This document shows, one piece after another, positions 53,586 to 61,883 of a stretch of DNA of 64,000 nt. The DNA is from Agrobacterium larrymoorei (lineage in GTDB: Bacteria > Pseudomonadota > Alphaproteobacteria > Rhizobiales > Rhizobiaceae), in contig NZ_CP039694.1 in the NCBI RefSeq assembly GCF_005145045.1, positions 310,001 to 374,000 of the forward strand. The letters run 5' to 3'. Every line of letters starts with the position of its first letter. Within the stretch, counting starts at the first letter, position 1. The notes beneath the pieces were generated by a model. That model ran no database searches. It worked only from the letters and a program-made list of their open reading frames with translations, and was not told the origin of the DNA. Position numbers and translations under genes: made by a program.

Positions 53586-53726
53586 ATGCGAATTCAGGAC
53601 AAGCTGCGCAACTTCATCCGCACCCGACGCGCGATCGCTGAGCTTCACGCACTAGATGATAAGAACCTTGCTGATCTCGGAGTAAGCCGATCCCAGATTC
53701 GCGCCGCTGTGGAAGGTCGACTTTAA
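53586..53726 (+). CDS. DUF1127 small protein
   Basis: A 46-residue basic protein: MRIQDKLRNFIRTRRAIAEL, then ALDDKNLADLGVSRSQI. The LDDKxLADLGVSRSQI pattern is the diagnostic DUF1127 (YjiS-like) motif. Alphaproteobacteria encode several such small arginine-rich proteins; some affect RNA-binding regulation and carbon/phosphate metabolism. AGAGGAAACC precedes the ATG. It is the first gene after the Liv promoter, on the opposite strand, and marks the start of the small accessory island. The following 350 bp up to the HNH remnant hold only unconvincing ORFs. Confidence 0.85.
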   Translation: MRIQDKLRNFIRTRRAIAELHALDDKNLADLGVSRSQIRAAVEGRL

Positions 53727-54077
53727 TTTCAACTAGTTGCAGCTGTTCGAGATTAAACGGTGAGAGCAGGCATTTTTATACCAAAGAAAGCAGGCCGTAA
53801 GGGTCCATACATCCAGTCGGCTAAGGCAGGTATCCCACTGAAAGCCGAGCTCTTTGGAGTAGTTTGGACAATGAACGCAGACCTGTATGGATGTGGATTT
53901 CAGTTTCCTCAAGGGAGCGTTGACCCCCTCTTGTACTCAAGGAGCGGTCAATTTTCGAATGACAAGGTAGTCGCTAAGGGCTTCCGAAGAAATTTTTTAA
54001 TGCCTTACAATTGAGGGGATATGAACCGAAAACCCGCACTTGGAAATCTACCAGACTGAAAATATTCGAGACTTTGC

Positions 54078-54340
54078 TACGAGCTATCTCGAAAGCGGAT
54101 TGGGAACATATCCTCGCCGCGGTGGTGTAGACGGGTATGACGCAGTCTGCACAGCTAGCGTACTTTGAGGGGCTCATCATATCTGTCATGATGAGCGTCT
54201 ACCACTTGGTTTCCGCAGACTTCACATGATTGTTTCTCCAGATCGCCAGCCTTCACCGCCCTCTGGACGGCAAGGTGAGCATCATACTTGGCTGGATTGG
54301 CTCGACGCCAGTTGGCCTGACGGGTATCAGTTTTCAGCAC
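54078..54340 (-). pseudogene. small HNH/zinc-finger-like phage-type protein with in-frame stop
   Basis: The frame reads RQANWRRANPAKYDAHLAVQ, then a Cys pair in CEVCG, then DAHHDRYDEPLKVR, a pattern seen in small phage and mobile-element HNH-like proteins, where the text continues WLC..HH. Here a TAG replaces the tryptophan codon (54155-54157), but the frame continues with LCRLRHTRLHHRG up to the TAG at 54078-54080. It starts with GTG. The gene is probably inactivated by a point mutation unless the TAG is suppressed. Confidence 0.6.
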
Positions 54341-54358
54341 TGACGTGTTCCTATAACG

Positions 54359-54889
54359 CTAGGTCGCAACGAGCTCGGCGAGTTTGTCTGCTACCATTGC
54401 CACCGTATCTTCCCCGGTGCTCAACCCGCTGCGTGAAGCCAAAAGGGGGCTAACGTTGCGGAGGGCTTCATAGGTCGTATTATGGACAATGGGCACGAGC
54501 TGTTCGGTTGCCAAGAGCGCTGAAAGTTCCTTATCAGCAACGCCGGCTGCTGGAAGACGACGGAGCAATGCCGGGGTTACCAAAACGATACCGACCCGTG
54601 ACTTTACCAAGCCTTTGTCGATCTCGCGAAGCAACGACGTGCCAAGAGCAACATCCTTCTCGCTAAACCAGACCGATACGCCACGTGCTTCGAGTAGATC
54701 ATGCAAGTCCTTGGCATCCCCCTGTCGATCGTCCCTAGCATGACACAGAAAAACATCACGGAGATCAGGTAATAGCGCTCGGTTCTCGGCGGTTTCTCGG
54801 ATTGGCGTAGCCTTCGAATGCCGCCTCCTGCTTCTTGCCAATGACGGACGAGGAAGTGTTTGGGTTGATGAAGAAGCTTGAGGAAGCAA
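54359..54889 (-). CDS. TIR domain protein, N-terminus uncertain
   Basis: The core (about residues 43-175) is a TIR domain: RDVFLCHARDDRQGDAKDL, VSVWFSEKDVALGTSLLREI (BB-loop region), VGIVLVTPALLRR, and ADKELSALL with Glu121 at the position of the NADase glutamate. Bacterial TIR proteins often cleave NAD+ as effectors of phage defence. The first 26 residues are arginine/serine-rich, lie antisense to the next gene's start and lack a ribosome-binding site. The usual N-terminal partner region is missing, so this may be a C-terminal fragment of a larger gene. It adjoins AbiE genes, consistent with a defence island. Confidence 0.7.
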   Translation of the reverse strand: MLPQASSSTQTLPRPSLARSRRRHSKATPIRETAENRALLPDLRDVFLCHARDDRQGDAKDLHDLLEARGVSVWFSEKDVALGTSLLREIDKGLVKSRVGIVLVTPALLRRLPAAGVADKELSALLATEQLVPIVHNTTYEALRNVSPLLASRSGLSTGEDTVAMVADKLAELVAT

Positions 54890-55032
54890 GCGAGAGCATT
54901 CGTCCTGAAGATCGCGATGACAGCGATGTGTTCGCCCGAATCGCCATGGTGGAGACGGCGATCGAGGATCGGTTTCCGGGCCAGCTTATGGCGCCATACA
55001 AGGATTGGCAGCAGCGCCGGGTCGGTAGCTGA
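54841..55032 (+). CDS. small acidic protein of unknown function (63 residues)
   Basis: A charged, mostly helical protein (TDEEVFGLMKKLEEASESI, FARIAMVETAIEDRFPG). No domain recognised. The ATG lacks a good ribosome-binding site and its 5' part overlaps the antisense TIR frame, so the gene may have been cut at its start when the TIR segment arrived. It leads a run of three small plus-strand genes: 15 bp separate it from the next. Confidence 0.45.
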   Translation: MTDEEVFGLMKKLEEASESIRPEDRDDSDVFARIAMVETAIEDRFPGQLMAPYKDWQQRRVGS

Positions 55033-55047
55033 TCAGGAGGATTTTTG

Positions 55048-55302
55048 ATGAGTGAGAAATCTGAAAATCAGCAACGACTGTTTCAGCAGTTGGATGATGC
55101 CGTCGCCGAGATCATCGATCGTTTCGCAAACGAGGGACACGGAACAGCGCGTGTCGTAGAGACGCTTCAGGACGTTCTGGCAAAGCGACAGCTCGCCTAT
55201 GATCGCGACCCTGATCCCGCGGATGAACCGATAGAAGAACCGGCCAACGAGTGGCCCGCAGCCGATAACCCGTCGAACGAAAACGGGGGGCGGAGACCAT
55301 GA
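55048..55302 (+). CDS. small acidic protein of unknown function (84 residues)
   Basis: An N-terminal helical half (QQRLFQQLDDAVAEIIDRF) with VVETLQDVLAKRQL, followed by a proline/glutamate/asparagine-rich, probably disordered tail (DPADEPIEEPANEW). A strong AGGAGG ribosome-binding site and ATGA overlap with the next gene support translation. The function is unknown. Confidence 0.65.
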   Translation: MSEKSENQQRLFQQLDDAVAEIIDRFANEGHGTARVVETLQDVLAKRQLAYDRDPDPADEPIEEPANEWPAADNPSNENGGRRP

Positions 55303-55565
55303 ACAATACGGCAGACCATCCCGCCGCCGTCGAGGCAATAGGCAGTTTGACCCGGACGCAAGAAGAAGCGCTTCGAGCGATTGCCTTCTTCCGGCGACAG
55401 CGGAAGGTGGGCAGCGGCTGGCTGGTGGGTGACAAGCGGCTGTCGGAGAAGCTTGTCGAGCGGCTGGAAAAGCTGGAACTAGTCGAGGAGAGCTTCATCC
55501 GCGGCGAACCGGTGCTGCAGTTGACCATTGTCGGACAAGCACTCAAGGCGCAGTTGCTTCAGTAA
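55299..55565 (+). CDS. small winged-helix-like protein of unknown function (88 residues)
   Basis: The sequence alternates helices and a beta-hairpin in a way that suggests a winged helix: TRTQEEALRAIAFFRR, LSEKLVERLEKLELVEES, and the strand VLQLTIVGQALKAQL. It could be a DNA-binding partner of the two preceding small proteins, but no family was recognised. Its start overlaps the preceding stop (ATGA). Confidence 0.6.
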   Translation: MNNTADHPAAVEAIGSLTRTQEEALRAIAFFRRQRKVGSGWLVGDKRLSEKLVERLEKLELVEESFIRGEPVLQLTIVGQALKAQLLQ

Positions 55566-55640
55566 TCTGTCTGCTCCGGCTTTGCATCCGTTGAAAAGAC
55601 ATCCGCCTCACTACATGAAAGCCTAGACTGGCGATGCTAC

Positions 55641-55713
55641 TGACCAATGTTTCGATATAAAAATTGGTCACTAGCGTCGGAGTTGCCATTGGTGACCAAT
55701 TTTTGTATATAAT
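55641..55713 (+). promoter_or_regulatory. abiE promoter with ATTGGTCA inverted-repeat operators
   Basis: TGACCAAT (55641-55648), then ATATAAAAATTGGTCA (55655-55670), and its near-exact inverse TGACCAATTTTTGTATAT (55693-55710) are present, with ATTGGTGACCAAT (55688-55700) as a further dyad. A TATAAT -10 (55708-55713) overlaps the last repeat; TTGCCA at 55683 with 19-bp spacing is a possible -35. AbiEi antitoxins repress their operon by binding inverted repeats, so this is the likely autoregulatory site. Confidence 0.65.
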
Positions 55714-55737
55714 TTTTGGACACAATGTAGGGCAACC

Positions 55738-56457
55738 ATGCCGGATCCCACATCTGACACTTTGGAACGCATTCACCATCGGATCGCCGACGCGGCGCCT
55801 TCGGGGGTTTGGTCGCGCTCCGACTTCCTGGATATCGCAACACCGAACGCCGTCGAAAAGGCGCTACAGAGGCTGACCAATCGCGGCGACATCCGCCGCC
55901 CTCATCGTGGTCTTTACGACAAGCCAGCTGTCAGCCAACTGACAGGCAAGATGGTGTTTCCGCCACGGGCCTCATTCATCGATGCAATCGCGCGACGTGA
56001 CAAACTTCGTGTTTGCGTCGATGGCATGACGGCTGCCAATGATCTTGGCCTGACGACGGCCGTCCCCGCCAGGTCAACAATCTATGCGGACACATATCCC
56101 CGAACCATCGAGATCGAGGCCAATGCCGGCGATGCGGAGGCCACGAAGCCCGTGATCTACATCTTGGACTTCAAGCGTATCTCAGCAAAGACCGCTTTTT
56201 GGGCGGGCCGGCCGGCAATGCGAGTGATCCAGGCCCTTCACTGGTTTCGTGACGAGCGATCCAATCTGGAGACCGTTGTCGATGGTATCGTCCGCTACCT
56301 GGCACGAAGCCATCATAGGCAGCCGATCGTCGAAGATCTGCGCGAAAACATTCACGCCATCCCAGCCTGGATGTATCAGGCTGTGGAGACCATAACCGCC
56401 GATCCGCCACTCCAGGAAGACGGAAACACTTTGCCGGGCCGCGGGGGGGAAAGGTGA
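55738..56457 (+). CDS. abiEi: AbiEi-type (DUF6088) antitoxin of a type IV toxin-antitoxin system
   Basis: A 239-residue antitoxin/repressor. The N-terminal winged helix-turn-helix is VWSRSDFLDIATPNAVEKAL, then LTNRGDIRRPHRGLYDKPA. The middle (FPPRASFIDAIARRDKLRV, GMTAANDLGLTTAVPARSTIY) and the C-terminal AKTAFWAGRPAMRVIQALHW match DUF6088/AbiEi proteins. It neutralises the nucleotidyltransferase toxin indirectly and represses the operon. The stop overlaps the toxin start (GTGA). Confidence 0.88.
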   Translation: MPDPTSDTLERIHHRIADAAPSGVWSRSDFLDIATPNAVEKALQRLTNRGDIRRPHRGLYDKPAVSQLTGKMVFPPRASFIDAIARRDKLRVCVDGMTAANDLGLTTAVPARSTIYADTYPRTIEIEANAGDAEATKPVIYILDFKRISAKTAFWAGRPAMRVIQALHWFRDERSNLETVVDGIVRYLARSHHRQPIVEDLRENIHAIPAWMYQAVETITADPPLQEDGNTLPGRGGER

Positions 56458-57569
56458 ACATGCACCAGAGTTTCATTGATATCCTTCGCTCGACCGCTGA
56501 CGAGCGGCGAGCACTGTTTTCCGCCGCTGCGTCCGATCTGGAGACGCGGGCCGAAAATATCGAGAAGGATCTGTACGTCTGCTGGGTGCTGGACTTTCTG
56601 TTCAACCGCCGCAAAGACGATACTATCGGCCTCTACTTTAAGGGCGGCACCAGTCTCAGCAAGGCATATGGCCTGATAAAGCGCTTTTCTGAAGATATCG
56701 ACATCGGCATCTACAAGGCGGACCTAAAAGTTCCGCTCGAGGCCGATATCGCAGCCCTGCCCTCCGTCAATCAACAGCAGAAAGCTCTGGCCGAACAGGT
56801 GGATGAGGCAGCGCGCCATTATTTGTCCGGACCGCTCAAGCGTTTGCTCGATGAGGAAATCACTGCGGTCGAGGAAGAGACCGGACAATCTGGGCATTTT
56901 TCGCTCGACTTCGGATACGATCTCTACCGAAAAAAGGAGGCGCTTGACGTACTCGTTCTGGGGTACAAAAGCGTCTTTGACACGAGCGGCGGTTACGTCG
57001 AGGCCGCAGTGCGCATCGAAGGCGGGGCACGCCCGGATCCGGTTCCGGCCGAGACGCGAGAGATCATTCCATACGTTGCCTCGGAAATGCCAAAGGGCAC
57101 TGACCTGACGGTCCGGAATGTAACGACCGTCAAGCCCGAGCGCACCTTTTGGGAAAAAGTTCTGATCCTTCACGCTATGACGGAGATGACCGAAAAACGA
57201 AGCATGCCGGATAGTCCTGAGCTGAAAGTTCCAGACCTCAATCGATACTCACGCCACTATTACGATGTTCATCAAATCTGGACGAATCCAGACTACGGCA
57301 AGACCACTGCATCGATGCTTGACCTTGCCGAAGCTTGCCGCCGGCATAAGGAGCTAATGTTTCGCGCGCCGGACCATCGATATGATCGAGCCGTCCCAGG
57401 AAGTTTTCGGCTGGTGCCCACGCCCGAGATGCGCAAAAAACTCGCATCCGACTACGAGAGAATGTCCGCCATGATATTTGGAACGCCTCCGGAATTTGGA
57501 TCTGTCATGGCCAGCATTGAGGAGTTGGAGGCCTTTCTCAACTCAATCGCGGACAAGCCCTCGATTTGA
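56454..57569 (+). CDS. abiEii: AbiEii/AbiGii-type nucleotidyltransferase toxin
   Basis: A 371-residue DUF1814 nucleotidyltransferase. The polymerase-beta-like motif is FKGGTSLSKAYGL (62-74) followed by FSEDIDIGI (78-86) with the catalytic Asp pair. The later motif VKPERTFWEKVLILHAMTEM is diagnostic for AbiEii, whose members modify tRNA acceptor ends and stop growth during phage infection. It starts at a GTG that overlaps the antitoxin stop; an ATG two codons later would also fit. The 217 bp after it hold no convincing gene. Confidence 0.9.
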   Translation: MNMHQSFIDILRSTADERRALFSAAASDLETRAENIEKDLYVCWVLDFLFNRRKDDTIGLYFKGGTSLSKAYGLIKRFSEDIDIGIYKADLKVPLEADIAALPSVNQQQKALAEQVDEAARHYLSGPLKRLLDEEITAVEEETGQSGHFSLDFGYDLYRKKEALDVLVLGYKSVFDTSGGYVEAAVRIEGGARPDPVPAETREIIPYVASEMPKGTDLTVRNVTTVKPERTFWEKVLILHAMTEMTEKRSMPDSPELKVPDLNRYSRHYYDVHQIWTNPDYGKTTASMLDLAEACRRHKELMFRAPDHRYDRAVPGSFRLVPTPEMRKKLASDYERMSAMIFGTPPEFGSVMASIEELEAFLNSIADKPSI

Positions 57570-57786
57570 AGGCAAATGCGAGAGCTAGCCGATCGTGAAG
57601 TGCCCTGAGCGGAATCGAACCATCGACCAGGGCCATGAAACCGCCGAGCAATTCTGACTTTTTTATTTGATGCGAGCATACTGTCCTTGCGGCAAGACTT
57701 CCACTATGGCGCTATCCAAAACCAGCGGGCAGAAAATTCAAGTGTCGGTGAGACGGTCAAAAGAAAATGCTCTTTGAGTACAGTCG

Positions 57787-58617
57787 TCAGCGAAGAAGCT
57801 GCTGAAGAATCTGCGTCGCCCTCTCAACTACGGGCCTATCAACCATCTTTCCTTCAAACTGAACTACGTTATCTCCGGCCGCCTCCACAGCGGACAGAAT
57901 TGCTTTCGCCCAAGTGATTTCCTTCTCATCAGGCCCAAAGAGCTGGTTTACCAGAGCCACCTGCTTCGGATGAACGCACAGTTTGCCTCCAAAGCCGTAG
58001 GCTCGAGCATTTCTGATATCGTTGACAAGCTGGTCTTCATCGTCGAGCGCTGCGGTTACGCCGTCGATGGGCGGCGGCTGTCCCGCGGCGCGCGAGACCA
58101 TTGCTATCTGAAATCTCGCATGGTCCAGCGCGGGGCTCGTCACATGGATGCGCGCGTCTGTACTGAAGTCGATGTTCCCGAAGGCTATCCTCGACACCCC
58201 CCTCGTACTGGCCAGTTCACTCGCCTGCATCAAACCAGACACGGTTTCGATGAGTGCGATCACGGGACGGTCGACGAGATATTTCAGAACCCGCTCGACA
58301 GATGCCGGATCCGCCTTGGGAAGCATGACTTCCGCTTCGGGAAACCTGGCGGCCATCGCGAGATCGGCCTCAAACCAGTAGCTATCGATCCCGTTTATAC
58401 GCAGAACAGCGGGATTGCCAATCCGAAACCAGCGATCGGCAGCACTGCGTGCGGCGTCCTTTTCGCCTGCGGCAACGGCATCCTCGAGGTCGACAATGAC
58501 GCGGTCTGCACCTGACGCAAGCGCCTTCTCGAACCTGTCCGGCCGATTGCCAGGGACGAACAAGTAGCTCAGGGCATCTCGCGCATGCACGTTATGGGGC
58601 GCGTTGTCGCTATTCAT
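57787..58617 (-). CDS. HpcH/HpaI aldolase/citrate lyase family (CitE-like acyl-CoA lyase)
   Basis: A 276-residue CitE/Mcl-type lyase that cleaves a 3-hydroxyacyl-CoA such as malyl- or citramalyl-CoA. It has YLFVPGNRPDRFEKALASGA with the substrate arginine, RVIVDLEDAVAAGEKD with the metal acid pair, VIALIETVSGLMQASEL, and GFGGKLCVHPKQVALVNQLF. The start overlaps the stop of the upstream dehydratase gene (ATGA). It is the last gene of the CoA pathway unit. Confidence 0.9.
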   Translation of the reverse strand: MNSDNAPHNVHARDALSYLFVPGNRPDRFEKALASGADRVIVDLEDAVAAGEKDAARSAADRWFRIGNPAVLRINGIDSYWFEADLAMAARFPEAEVMLPKADPASVERVLKYLVDRPVIALIETVSGLMQASELASTRGVSRIAFGNIDFSTDARIHVTSPALDHARFQIAMVSRAAGQPPPIDGVTAALDDEDQLVNDIRNARAYGFGGKLCVHPKQVALVNQLFGPDEKEITWAKAILSAVEAAGDNVVQFEGKMVDRPVVERATQILQQLLR

Positions 58618-59480
58618 TGGAATTCCGCCTCCGCCGTCATTGCGAGATTACCTTCCGGCCCCTTGACCCACAGCCTCATCAGGCCGACGGCATCTCCATC
58701 AGAACCTTCTATATGAAACGCACGATCCACGAACAGAGGCGAGACCGCTCGGAAGTCGAACCGGACCAGACGCTGATCCGGCCTGGCGCGTTGGGCGAGC
58801 CCCTGGAGCAGGCTGGAGATCAGCGGGCCGTGGACCACGAGATCGGGATATCCTTCCTCGTTGCGGGCGTAGGGCGTGTCGTAGTGGATCCGGTGACCAT
58901 TTGAGGTGAGAGCCGAGTACCTGAACAAAAGGACAGGATCGGGCGTGAAAGCTTCCGACCAGTCCGCATCGATTGGAGCCGGCTGCATGGGCGGCGCTGC
59001 CGCGCCTGGCTGGGGCGGCTCGCGGTAGACGATGTTTTGCTCTTCCTCGATGCATGTGAAGCCGCCTGAGGTCACTCGATGGCGAACGGTCACAAAGACC
59101 AGTCGTCCCGCCTTGCCTGACTTTGGTGTCACACTCAGGATCTCACTGCTGCGCTCTGCTTTGGCACCGATCGACAAGGGCGCGTGGTATCTGAGCCGGC
59201 CGCCTGCCCACATACGCCGTGGAAGCCCGACGTCCGGAAGAAAGCCACCTTTCCTCGGGTGGCCGTCTGCTCCGACTTCGCTGCGGCGGACAAACGGATT
59301 GAAGAAGATCCAGTGCCAAGCGGCAGGGAGCCCCTCGCCTTCAGCGGGGATATCCTGAAGGTCGAACGTATTCGCGAGGGCTGCAACGCGGTCGGGGTCG
59401 ATGAAAGCGAAACGCTGCTCCGTCCGACCCACATGGCCCGAATAGTCCTCCGCAATCGCGTCTGCCGGATCTGCTGACAT
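58614..59480 (-). CDS. FAS1-like/MaoC acyl-CoA hydratase (mesaconyl-C4-CoA hydratase-like)
   Basis: A 288-residue double hot-dog protein. The N-terminal FAS1-like dehydratase domain includes HWIFFNPFVRRSEVGADGHP and GFLPDVGLPRRMWAGGRL. The C-terminal half has LFRYSALTSNGHRIHYDTPY, the hydratase segment with the active-site Asn-His, then DLVVHGPLISSLLQ. Both segments match the mesaconyl-C4-CoA hydratase group. The ATG after GAGGGAGACC was chosen; the frame's first codon is a TTG. It would hydrate an unsaturated dicarboxyl-CoA to the substrate of the CitE-like lyase. Confidence 0.87.
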   Translation of the reverse strand: MSADPADAIAEDYSGHVGRTEQRFAFIDPDRVAALANTFDLQDIPAEGEGLPAAWHWIFFNPFVRRSEVGADGHPRKGGFLPDVGLPRRMWAGGRLRYHAPLSIGAKAERSSEILSVTPKSGKAGRLVFVTVRHRVTSGGFTCIEEEQNIVYREPPQPGAAAPPMQPAPIDADWSEAFTPDPVLLFRYSALTSNGHRIHYDTPYARNEEGYPDLVVHGPLISSLLQGLAQRARPDQRLVRFDFRAVSPLFVDRAFHIEGSDGDAVGLMRLWVKGPEGNLAMTAEAEFQ

Positions 59481-59497
59481 TCTGGTCTCCCTCACAT

Positions 59498-60691
59498 TCA
59501 AAAGATGACTTCCCGATCGACGAGCTCGTCGATTTCACGCCGCGACATCCGGAGAAGCTCTCCGTAGACGAAGTCCTCGTGCTCTCCGAGTTTCGGCGTT
59601 CCCCTGTCGATGGCAGGCGGATCGCTCACCGAGAACCGAGCAGGAAAGCCCACTGCAGCGCGCCTGTGTCCCTCATCCTCGTCCACATCGACGATCGCGC
59701 CGCGCCGACGCAGATGCTCGTCGTTCACGAGATCATGCGTGTTGAAGGACACGTGTGCCGGAACTCCGACGCCCTGCAGGGCGTCGGCCGCCGCCTCGGC
59801 ATTCTGTCGTGCGCTCCATTCGGAAACGGCAACATCAAGGTCGCGACGGTTGGCGTGGCGAGCCTTCATGTCGACGAACCGGTGGTCGGACACGAGGTGC
59901 GAAAGTCCGGCAAACTGCGCGAACGATCTCCATTGCTGCTCGGTGCCGACGGCTAGGCTGAGCCATCGATCCGGCGTGTCAGTGCCGAAGAGTCCGTGCG
60001 GCGCCATCCTGTAGTCGTCGTTGCCCAGACGCTCCACCTGTCCACCTGCCGATACGGCCATCAGTGACTCTCCTATGAGCGAAGACGCCACTTCACGCGC
60101 AGCAACGTCGACGTGGGACCCCTGCCCCGTCCGTCGCTTCCGATGAAGAGCCGCAACCGTCGCCAGCGCGGCGTTCAACCCTACAGAGTGATCCATGACA
60201 TGCCGCATTTCCATCGGCGGCCCGTCGCTGTACCCGGACAGGGATCCGAGACCGCCCCATGCACCGAACAACGGTGCATATCCTGCGAAGTGGGAATCCG
60301 GCCCGGTCTGTCCGGACGATGACACGGACACCATGACGATGTCGTGCTTCACGTCCTTCAAGCTCTCATATCCGAGCCCGAGCCGGGTCATCACGCCTGC
60401 CCGGAAGCTTTCGGCGGCCACGTCGGACACGGCGACCAGCCGTTTCGCCAGGGCCACCCCTTCCGGGTGCTTCATGTTCAGACGGATGGAGAGCTTGTTG
60501 GACGCCACCTGATCGAAGCTTGCGGGTCCGCTGCGCCCGTAGACCGCATGCGGCTTTCGGAAAATATCAGGACGGAGCGCACTTTCGATCTTGATGCATT
60601 CCGCTCCCAGTTGCGACAGCATGTGGGTGCAGAAGGGCCCGGCTGCATGCACCGTGAAATCGGCTATCCGCACGCCTTCCAGAGGTTTCAT
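59498..60691 (-). CDS. CaiB/BaiF family III CoA-transferase, Glu at the nucleophile position
   Basis: A 397-residue family III CoA-transferase: VRIADFTVHAAGPFCTHMLS, DQVASNKLSIRLNMKHPEG, DIVMVSVSSSGQTGPDSHFA and the central strand HVDVAAREVASSLIGESL. At the position of the catalytic Asp (usual pattern VDV-x3-D) there is Glu in VDVAARE, as in several non-formyl relatives. The gene overlaps the second transferase gene by 4 bp. The two may form a heteromer in which the other subunit provides Asp. Confidence 0.87.
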   Translation of the reverse strand: MKPLEGVRIADFTVHAAGPFCTHMLSQLGAECIKIESALRPDIFRKPHAVYGRSGPASFDQVASNKLSIRLNMKHPEGVALAKRLVAVSDVAAESFRAGVMTRLGLGYESLKDVKHDIVMVSVSSSGQTGPDSHFAGYAPLFGAWGGLGSLSGYSDGPPMEMRHVMDHSVGLNAALATVAALHRKRRTGQGSHVDVAAREVASSLIGESLMAVSAGGQVERLGNDDYRMAPHGLFGTDTPDRWLSLAVGTEQQWRSFAQFAGLSHLVSDHRFVDMKARHANRRDLDVAVSEWSARQNAEAAADALQGVGVPAHVSFNTHDLVNDEHLRRRGAIVDVDEDEGHRRAAVGFPARFSVSDPPAIDRGTPKLGEHEDFVYGELLRMSRREIDELVDREVIF

Positions 60692-61872
60692 GCTCGTTCC
60701 TTCCACGGATTCATGTTCCGCTCCACGATGCGGCTTGTTTCATCGATCGCTTGGTGAACCTCACGTGACGATGGCCAGGGCCGTGTCGGAAGTGGATCCT
60801 TGTCGAACCGGAAGGGAGCGGACTGCACGCTGCACGTGCCTCCGTCCGGAAGCGGTACCGCTGCAAACAAACCTCGTGCGCTCTCATGATGACCGGACAG
60901 GATCTGTTCGGGAGTGTTGTAGCGCGCCATGGGCACTCCAAGACGCTGTGCCTTCACGACGACCTCCTCCACCGGATGCCGTGACGCCCATCTGCGGATT
61001 TCTCCGTTGATGAACTCGCCTCTCTGGCTGCGGACGGCGGCATCTTCGAGGGCAGCGTCCAGCGCCCATTCGGGATAGCCCATGAGTTCCACGAGGCCGT
61101 GCCACTGGCGCTGCTCCAGCGTGAGAAGTTCGACGTACCCGTCACGGCACTCGATTACGCCGCCATACCGGAAAGATCGGGCCAGCCTGTGTTCGAGCGA
61201 CCCGTCTCCGTAACGCTGGACGGTGAAAGCGCCGACGGCGAGATTAGCATCCTGGACGGCCACATCGACATACTGTCCGGTCCCGCTCCAAAGGGCGGCA
61301 AGCGCGCTCAATGCTCCGGCCACACCACCCTGCATCTCGCCGAAATGTCCGGCAATCTTGAGTGGCGGCCGATCGGGAAAGAGCGTGGCCGACAGGCCGT
61401 TCGGCAGTAGAAAACCCTCGCCGGCCGAATGGATCAGGTTGAGTTCGGATCCGATCCACCCGCATTTCGGACCGTACGAACCGAAGGGAAGTACCGAGAG
61501 GTGGACGAGCTTGGGCCATGTTCCGCAAATCTCTTCGGGATCTAATCCGAGCCGCTTCTTGTCGCCCGCCGCCGCATCCTCGACCAGGATGTCCGCTGTC
61601 TCGAGCAGGCTCTTGAATTCCGACGCCCCTTGAGCCGTTTCGAGCTCAAGCGAAACGGAACGCTTCCCTGCTGAAAGGTAGGCGAACAGAGCGCTTTCGT
61701 CACTTTCCGGCCCCAAAAACGGAGGCTCTCTCCTGACCGGCGAGCCTCCCAACGGTTCGATCAGGATGACTTCGGCGCCCATCGCCGCCAGAAGTCGCCC
61801 CGCATAGGCCGCGGCAACACCTGTCGTGCATTCGACGCATCGGATTCCAGAAAGAGGAAGCGACGTATCCAT
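60688..61872 (-). CDS. CaiB/BaiF family III CoA-transferase, Asp nucleophile present
   Basis: A 394-residue family III CoA-transferase: GIRCVECTTGVAAAYAGRLL, VILIEPLGGSPVRREPPF, AGKRSVSLELET, and the active-site strand GQYVDVAVQDANLAVGAF carrying Asp. The C-terminus has GVPMARYNTPEQIL. Two adjacent family III genes recall the two-subunit SmtAB and BbsEF transferases. It would activate a dicarboxylic or aromatic acid with CoA from succinyl-CoA or a product thioester. Confidence 0.87.
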   Translation of the reverse strand: MDTSLPLSGIRCVECTTGVAAAYAGRLLAAMGAEVILIEPLGGSPVRREPPFLGPESDESALFAYLSAGKRSVSLELETAQGASEFKSLLETADILVEDAAAGDKKRLGLDPEEICGTWPKLVHLSVLPFGSYGPKCGWIGSELNLIHSAGEGFLLPNGLSATLFPDRPPLKIAGHFGEMQGGVAGALSALAALWSGTGQYVDVAVQDANLAVGAFTVQRYGDGSLEHRLARSFRYGGVIECRDGYVELLTLEQRQWHGLVELMGYPEWALDAALEDAAVRSQRGEFINGEIRRWASRHPVEEVVVKAQRLGVPMARYNTPEQILSGHHESARGLFAAVPLPDGGTCSVQSAPFRFDKDPLPTRPWPSSREVHQAIDETSRIVERNMNPWKERA

Positions 61873-61883
61873 GACTGCGTCCC

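Noticed and set aside
53760..54014. 84-codon plus-strand frame after the DUF1127 gene
   Set aside because: It starts with GTG, has no clear ribosome-binding site, an atypical composition and no recognisable motif. Treated as non-coding.
57600..57665. Minus-strand sequence with GGTTCGATTCC resembling a tRNA T-arm
   Set aside because: The T-stem does not pair well and no matching 5' acceptor strand was found within 100 bp, so it is not a tRNA and at most an old fragment.
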